64,000 nucleotides of DNA from contig NZ_JAIWJF010000003.1 of the NCBI RefSeq assembly GCF_021654115.1, forward strand, positions 186,001 through 250,000. Direction: 5' to 3'. Positions 59,584 to 64,000 of the stretch are shown one piece after another (position 1 is the stretch's first letter; every line of letters starts with the position of its first letter). The notes beneath the pieces were generated by a model. It was not told where the DNA came from. It made no database searches and was given only the letters and a program-made list of their open reading frames with translations. The stretch is from Furfurilactobacillus milii (GTDB lineage: Bacteria; Bacillota; Bacilli; Lactobacillales; Lactobacillaceae). Made by a program: the position numbers and the translations under genes.

Positions 59584-59965
59584 GCAACAAACAGAGAAGA
59601 ATCATCATTTTATTCAGGCGTTTCATCACGCCATGGATGGGATTATTGGAACTATCCATAATGAACCTAACATGCGCTATCACCTTATTTTCGCGTTGGC
59701 GGCGCTATTGTGTGGTTTAATTTTGCAAATCACTCGAATGGACTGGCTATGGATTACATTGGCCATTTTCACCGTTATTCTGGCAGAATTTGCGAACACC
59801 ATCGCTGAATCTCTGAGTGATTTAATCACGCATGGTCAGTTTGATCCGCTAGCTAAACAGGTTAAGGACGTTGCTGCTGGTGCGGTGGTGGTTGCCGCCT
59901 TGTTTGCAGTGATCACGGGCTTGCTCGTTTTTGGTCCGCGAATCTGGAGTTTGATTTTGAATTAA
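59567..59965 (+). CDS. dgkA: Diacylglycerol kinase family protein (undecaprenol kinase-like)
   Basis: A 132-residue integral-membrane lipid kinase. The Gram-positive DgkA family phosphorylates undecaprenol rather than diacylglycerol. Visible: an N-terminal amphipathic segment FIQAFHHAMDGIIGTIHNEP, NMRYHLIFALAALLCGLIL, the catalytic ILAEFANTIAESLSDL and a last membrane helix with KDVAAGAVVVAALFAVITGL. ATG 59567 lies inside ybeY, so coupling is likely. era follows 51 bases later. Confidence 0.93.
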   Translation: MASPDKQQTEKNHHFIQAFHHAMDGIIGTIHNEPNMRYHLIFALAALLCGLILQITRMDWLWITLAIFTVILAEFANTIAESLSDLITHGQFDPLAKQVKDVAAGAVVVAALFAVITGLLVFGPRIWSLILN

Positions 59966-60016
59966 AAAACATGATGACGACACTAAAATGATCATCATGG
60001 TTAAGGAGAGCACTAA

Positions 60017-60958
60017 ATGACGCAAGAACAACAAGCATTCCATTCCGGTTTTGTGGCGATTGTTGGACGACCAAATGTCGGCAAATCCACTTTTTTGAAT
60101 CGTGTAATTGGTCAAAAAGTTGCGATTATGAGTAACGTAGCTCAGACCACCCGAAACAAGATACAGGGCATATACACGACGAATAGTGAACAGATTGTCT
60201 TTATTGATACGCCGGGCATTTTCAAACCATCGAGTAAGCTAGATGAATTTATGGTCAATTCGGCCATATCGACATTGAACGAGGTTGACGCTGTTTTGTT
60301 CATGGTTAATGCACAAGAAACACGTGGCGCGGGCGATAATTACATTATTGACCGATTAAAGGATATCCATAAGCCTGTTTACTTAGTGATTAACAAAATC
60401 GACCAGATTCATCCGGATAAATTGCTGAGCGTTTTAGAGCAGTATAAGGACGCCCTTTCATGGAAAGAGGTCTATCCAATTTCTGCTTTGCAAGGCAATA
60501 ACGTGGATGAATTCTTGGGTCAGCTTTCCAAAGACTTACCAGAAGGACCGCAATACTATCCTGAGGACCAAATAACGGACCATCCGGAACGATTTGTTGT
60601 AGCAGAACTTGTTCGTGAGAAAGTTTTGCAATTGACTCGTGATGAAGTGCCGCACTCTGTGGCGGTAGAAGTTGAATCGATGAAACGTGAGTCACGTCCG
60701 GGAAAACGGGCCGATGGTCAGCCCAATGAACTGGTCCATATTGCAGCAACGATTATTGTTGATCGAACCTCACAAAAGGGCATTATTATTGGTAAAGGCG
60801 GCAAGATGTTGAAAGAAATCGGCTCGCGTGCGCGTGCTGATATCGAGCCACTGCTTGGCGATCGCGTCTATTTGGAATTATGGGTCAAGGTGGTTCAACA
60901 CTGGCGGGACAAACCTTCCGCGCTAAGGGAATACGGTTATAAATCACAAGACTATTAG
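60017..60958 (+). CDS. era: GTPase Era
   Basis: Era binds the 3' end of 16S rRNA and helps 30S assembly. The 313-residue protein is slightly longer than usual. It has [13 protein letters not shown] (G1), [12 protein letters not shown] (G2), DTPGIFKP (G3), NKIDQI (G4) and SALQGNN (G5), then the KH domain with [15 protein letters not shown] (about 258-272). ATG 60017 follows TTAAGGAGAG. It is in the ybeY-dgkA-era-recO order. Confidence 0.97.
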   Translation: MTQEQQAFHSGFVAIVGRPNVGKSTFLNRVIGQKVAIMSNVAQTTRNKIQGIYTTNSEQIVFIDTPGIFKPSSKLDEFMVNSAISTLNEVDAVLFMVNAQETRGAGDNYIIDRLKDIHKPVYLVINKIDQIHPDKLLSVLEQYKDALSWKEVYPISALQGNNVDEFLGQLSKDLPEGPQYYPEDQITDHPERFVVAELVREKVLQLTRDEVPHSVAVEVESMKRESRPGKRADGQPNELVHIAATIIVDRTSQKGIIIGKGGKMLKEIGSRARADIEPLLGDRVYLELWVKVVQHWRDKPSALREYGYKSQDY

Positions 60959-61008
60959 TGCATGTTTGAGTAGTAAGGCTGTGTTCTGTTCCAAAGGCTA
61001 ATGACGAC

Positions 61009-61047
61009 AAGGCACCTCATTCCCAGACTCGGGAATAGGGTGCTTTT
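61009..61047 (+). terminator. Terminator after era
   Basis: An imperfect stem AAGGCACCTCATTCCC (61009-61024) with GGGAATAGGGTGCTTTT (61031-61047), four Ts at its end. Similar in sequence to the polC terminator (both carry CCCTATTCC-like arms). Confidence 0.7.
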
Positions 61048-61174
61048 GTATTATTGCTCAAACGAGTCTTTGTCGCCGGTCCATTCTGTGTTATTTTTCA
61101 CTTTTACTTTCGAGTCATTTGGGGCACTAACATTGGCGACAACTGTACTTATTTTATGAGTTAGGAGGCGCAAT

Positions 61175-62092
61175 GTGGCAACTTATCAGAACACGCAATT
61201 TCAAGGAATTGTGATGTATGCAAACGATTATCGAGAACGCGACCAATTGATTAAGATTTTTACCGGTGAGTATGGTAAGAAAATGTTCTTTATTAAAAAT
61301 GGTAAACGCCGTGGCATGCGTCTCCATAGTGCTCTTTTGCCCTTTACGGTTGGGACGTATGTCGGCAATGTAAATGATCAAGGACTTAGTTTCATTAATG
61401 CGGCTAAAGAAACTGCGCAATTACAGCAGATTCGCGCTGACATCAATAAAAATGCGTATGCAACATATATTTTGGGACTGGTTGATGCAGCCTTTCGGGA
61501 TGGTCAAATAGTGCCAGATTGGTTTATGAAGACTAAGAACGCGTTGACCCTTATTGATGACGGACTTGATGAACAAATCATAACTAATATTATTGAAATT
61601 CAATTGTTGCGGGCCTTCGGGGTTGCTCCTGAATTGCAACGATGTGCTGTTTGTGGTCGGACAGACTTGCCGTTTGACTACTCTGAAAAGTTTGGTGGGT
61701 TAATTTGTGCCAATCATTTTGACCAAGATAGTCATCGTCTACATTTGGATGCACGGACAATCTTTTATCTACGCCAATTTTCTGTTATCGATTTGGCCAA
61801 AATCACCACGATTAATGTATCACCAAGAACGAAGCGTGGATTGCGGCGAGTACTGGATTTAATTTACGAGAACAGCGTTGGGATTCATTTGCGTTCCAAA
61901 CGATTTATTGACCAAATGGCGACGTGGGAAGATCAGTTAGCAGCTCGTGGTCAGCAGTTGAAACAGCGTCACCAGGCGGCGTTAAAGACTGATGACAAAA
62001 AGTCCGATCTGAGTACGAGTCAGGGTGTAAATGACGACATGTTAACGAGCTCTGATGAGCCAGAGCAACATACAGATTCTGAACAGCATTGA
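61175..62092 (+). CDS. recO: DNA repair protein RecO
   Basis: RecO loads RecA with RecR at gaps. The 305-residue protein has the N-terminal OB domain (FQGIVMYANDYRERDQLIKI) and a Cys-based region CAVCGRTDLPFDYSEKFGG (about 157-175; only part of a four-Cys finger is seen, with CANH later). The last 35 residues are a polar, Asp/Ser-rich tail not usual in the family. GTG 61175 follows AGGAGG. The stop codon TGA overlaps the -35 of the glyQ promoter. Confidence 0.95.
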   Translation: MATYQNTQFQGIVMYANDYRERDQLIKIFTGEYGKKMFFIKNGKRRGMRLHSALLPFTVGTYVGNVNDQGLSFINAAKETAQLQQIRADINKNAYATYILGLVDAAFRDGQIVPDWFMKTKNALTLIDDGLDEQIITNIIEIQLLRAFGVAPELQRCAVCGRTDLPFDYSEKFGGLICANHFDQDSHRLHLDARTIFYLRQFSVIDLAKITTINVSPRTKRGLRRVLDLIYENSVGIHLRSKRFIDQMATWEDQLAARGQQLKQRHQAALKTDDKKSDLSTSQGVNDDMLTSSDEPEQHTDSEQH

Positions 62093-62117
62093 CAATTTCT
62101 GGCATAATGCCTATGAT
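62089..62117 (+). promoter_or_regulatory. Promoter of glyQS
   Basis: TTGACA (62089-62094), 17 bases, TATGAT (62112-62117). The -35 includes the recO stop codon. Confidence 0.85.
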
Positions 62118-62134
62118 TATGAGGTTGAACAAGT

Positions 62135-62344
62135 AAATAAACGTTAACAGCGATCGAAAAGGGTTATCGTGGTCATGGTCAGCGAACTGGGGATAGTGAA
62201 AGCTCAGTCATGGTTGCGATAGATTGGCATTTCGGGAGTTAACACCAACTAAGCTGCCTGATTTAATTCAGGAAGTAGGGTGGAACCGCGTAATTAATTC
62301 ACGTCCCTACATCGACACATTTTGTGCTGATGTAGGGACGTTTT
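62135..62344 (+). promoter_or_regulatory. Glycine T-box riboswitch of glyQS
   Basis: The T-box AGGGTGGAACCGCG is at 62277-62290. The terminator is a perfect 13-bp stem ACGTCCCTACATC (62301-62313) / 62329-62341 with further GACACA/TGTGCT pairing and a T-run. The specifier is GGC (Gly) at 62226-62228, followed by A, as expected. Uncharged tRNA-Gly would antiterminate glyQS. Confidence 0.95.
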
Positions 62345-62363
62345 ATTTTGAAGGGAGATCGTC

Positions 62364-63350
62364 ATGGAAATTAAAAAAGATGAAAAACTTTCCGTGCAAC
62401 AAATTATTTTGACCCTGCAGCAATATTGGGCTGCGCAAGGCTGCATGTTGATGCAAGCCTATGATACTGAAAAAGGGGCTGGTACGATGAGTCCTTACAC
62501 ATTTTTGCGGGCGATTGGACCAGAACCATGGAACGCCGCTTATGTGGAACCAAGTCGCCGACCAGCAGATGGTCGGTATGGTGAAAACCCTAACCGTTTG
62601 TACCAACATCATCAATTTCAAGTATTGATGAAACCAGCTCCCGAGAACATGCAAGAACTGTATTTGAACAGTTTGCGTGAACTTGGCATTGATCCCCTTG
62701 AACATGATATTCGCTTTGTTGAAGATAACTGGGAGAACCCGTCCATGGGTTGTGCCGGTGTTGGTTGGGAAGTTTGGCTTGATGGTATGGAAATCACCCA
62801 GTTTACGTATTTTCAAATCGTCGGTGGTCAGGAAATGAATCCGGTAGCCGCTGAAGTAACGTATGGTTTGGAACGACTTTCCTCGTATATTCAAGATGTC
62901 AACTCCGTGTTCGATTTGGAGTGGAGCGATGGCGTACTGTATGGTGACATTTTTAAAGAACCAGAGTACGAGCACAGTAAGTATTCCTTTGAAGAAAGCA
63001 ACCAAGACATGCTCTTACACATGTTTGACGATTTCGAACGTGAAGCAAAAGCTAACCTGAGTAAGGGCCTTGTTCACCCAGCGTACGATTATATTTTGAA
63101 ATGTTCACACACCTTCAATCTACTAGATGCCCGCGGCGCAGTTTCCGTAACTGAACGGGCCGGCTATCTAAGTCGTATTCGGAAGATGGCTCACAGCGTT
63201 GCCGTAGCCTTTATCAATGCACGTGCCAAACGTGGTTTTCCATTGATTAAAGACGACAAAGAGCGCGAGGCGGTCCTTGCTGATTGGCGGAAAAAGGAAG
63301 AAAAGAAAGCTGCTCGGGCGGCTAAGAAGAACGCAAAGGAGGCCAAATAA
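62364..63350 (+). CDS. glyQ: Glycyl-tRNA synthetase alpha subunit
   Basis: The alpha chain of the bacterial tetrameric GlyRS, holding the class II catalytic core. The 328-residue protein has [50 protein letters not shown] and [13 protein letters not shown]. The last 25 residues are Lys/Ala-rich. ATG 62364 follows GAAGGGAG. It overlaps glyS by one base. Confidence 0.97.
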   Translation: MEIKKDEKLSVQQIILTLQQYWAAQGCMLMQAYDTEKGAGTMSPYTFLRAIGPEPWNAAYVEPSRRPADGRYGENPNRLYQHHQFQVLMKPAPENMQELYLNSLRELGIDPLEHDIRFVEDNWENPSMGCAGVGWEVWLDGMEITQFTYFQIVGGQEMNPVAAEVTYGLERLSSYIQDVNSVFDLEWSDGVLYGDIFKEPEYEHSKYSFEESNQDMLLHMFDDFEREAKANLSKGLVHPAYDYILKCSHTFNLLDARGAVSVTERAGYLSRIRKMAHSVAVAFINARAKRGFPLIKDDKEREAVLADWRKKEEKKAARAAKKNAKEAK

Positions 63351-64000
63351 TGGCACATCAATTTTTACTTGAAATTGGGTTGGAGGAAATTCCTGCTCAC
63401 GTGGTGACACCAAGTATTGATCAATTGGTTGAACGCACAAAAAACTATTTGGCCGAACAACGGATAACGTTTGACAGCATCAAACCATTTTCCACACCAC
63501 GGCGGTTAGCGTTACTGATTTCTGGTCTAGCTGATAAGCAACCAGATGTTGAAGAAGAAGTTAAGGGCCCGGCTAAACGGATTGCGCAGGATAAAGATGG
63601 CAACTGGACAAAAGCGGCTCAAGGTTTTGCTCGCGGGCAAGGTGCTAGTGTTGATGACATTATCTTTAAAGAATTAAAGGGTGAACAGTACGTTTATGTG
63701 CAAAAGCACGAAACTGGGCAAACTGTGAGTGAGGTTTTGACTGGCATGAAGGATGTCACCATGGCGATGACGTTCCCAACCATGATGAAGTGGGGCAGCT
63801 ACAAGTTTCAATACATTCGCCCAATTCGTTGGTTGATTGCATTGCTGGACGATGAGGTTTTGCCATTCAGTATTCTCGACATCAGCACAGGTCGAACTAG
63901 TCAAGGTCATCGTTTCCTTGGACACGAAGTGGAAATTGCACGGCCGGCAGATTATGAAGAAGCCCTGACAAGTCAGTTTGTTATCGCAGACGCCGCCAAA
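63350..64000 (+). CDS. glyS: Glycyl-tRNA synthetase beta subunit, truncated by window end
   Basis: The beta chain binds tRNA and is needed with GlyQ. The window shows 217 codons from ATG 63350 and then ends inside the frame (the family usually has about 690 residues). The visible sequence matches: [62 protein letters not shown]. The start overlaps the glyQ stop (TAATG), and AAAGGAGG lies within the glyQ end. Confidence 0.93.
   Translation, partial: MAHQFLLEIGLEEIPAHVVTPSIDQLVERTKNYLAEQRITFDSIKPFSTPRRLALLISGLADKQPDVEEEVKGPAKRIAQDKDGNWTKAAQGFARGQGASVDDIIFKELKGEQYVYVQKHETGQTVSEVLTGMKDVTMAMTFPTMMKWGSYKFQYIRPIRWLIALLDDEVLPFSILDISTGRTSQGHRFLGHEVEIARPADYEEALTSQFVIADAAK

Noticed and set aside
62224-62412. 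62-codon open frame after recO
   Set aside because: It lies across the glycine T-box and its terminator and runs into glyQ in another frame.
63350-64000. glyS as a pseudogene
   Set aside because: The frame is open to the very end of the window with intact family sequence; it is cut only by the window boundary.

Overview
The window is chromosomal core DNA of a low-to-mid G+C Firmicute, most likely a Lactobacillaceae species. The evidence is gene order (lexA/ynzC, yabB-yazA, rpsB-tsf-pyrH-frr-uppS-cdsA-rseP-proS-polC, rimP-nusA-ylxR-ylxQ-infB-rbfA-truB-ribF, hrcA-grpE-dnaK-dnaJ-lepA, relA-dtd-hisS-aspS, rpsU-yqeY-phoH-ybeY-dgkA-era-recO-glyQS), a nucleoside deoxyribosyltransferase typical of lactobacilli, a D-2-hydroxyacid dehydrogenase of the D-LDH/D-HicDH type, strong AGGAGG ribosome sites, frequent TTG/GTG starts, and T-box, CIRCE and LexA sites of the Gram-positive type. 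The species cannot be fixed from the sequence alone. I see no insertion sequence, prophage, CRISPR array, tRNA or rRNA gene.

Layout. 1-2.9 kb: a partial membrane protein, an unknown 82-aa protein, deoxyribosyltransferase, and lexA divergent from ynzC/yneF with LexA-like boxes between them. 2.9-9.9 kb: a heterodimeric ABC exporter, an acyltransferase, a tRNA methyltransferase with a GIY-YIG protein, and a 2-hydroxyacid dehydrogenase. 9.9-22.9 kb: translation, envelope lipid and replication genes (rpsB to polC). 23-24 kb: a reversed VOC dioxygenase gene. 24-31.9 kb: the nusA-infB operon, preceded by what looks like a transcription attenuator. 32-39.6 kb: HrcA-controlled chaperone genes, lepA and an unknown gene. 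39.8-43.1 kb: quinone oxidoreductase, prmA, rsmE and a membrane protein. 43.2-51.4 kb: relA-dtd, a reversed fructosamine-kinase-like gene, a reversed amidase, and T-box-controlled hisS-aspS. 51.4-54.2 kb: an intergenic stretch with a compact multi-branched RNA-like fold, then two FMN reductase paralogues, the second with an extra domain and an acidic repeat tail. 54.2-56.9 kb: a membrane protein, YitT and endonuclease IV. 57-64 kb: rpsU to glyS, with a glycine T-box ahead of glyQS; glyS runs off the end.

Most genes serve translation (ribosomal proteins, factors, synthetases, rRNA/tRNA modification) and stress response. Regulation is mainly at RNA level: two T-boxes, the rimP-nusA leader, an rpsB leader and an rpsB/tsf attenuator, plus LexA and HrcA operators.

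The strongest candidate for something not previously described is the structured segment at 51750-51917. Its two ends form a perfect 13-bp helix enclosing three further hairpins, no convincing gene overlaps it, and the next gene has its own promoter downstream. Other points worth attention are the overlapping Asp/His codons in the hisS-aspS T-box, the D-HicDH-like substrate loop in a D-LDH-like enzyme, the unclear hrcA start and the TGAS-repeat tail of the second FMN reductase.
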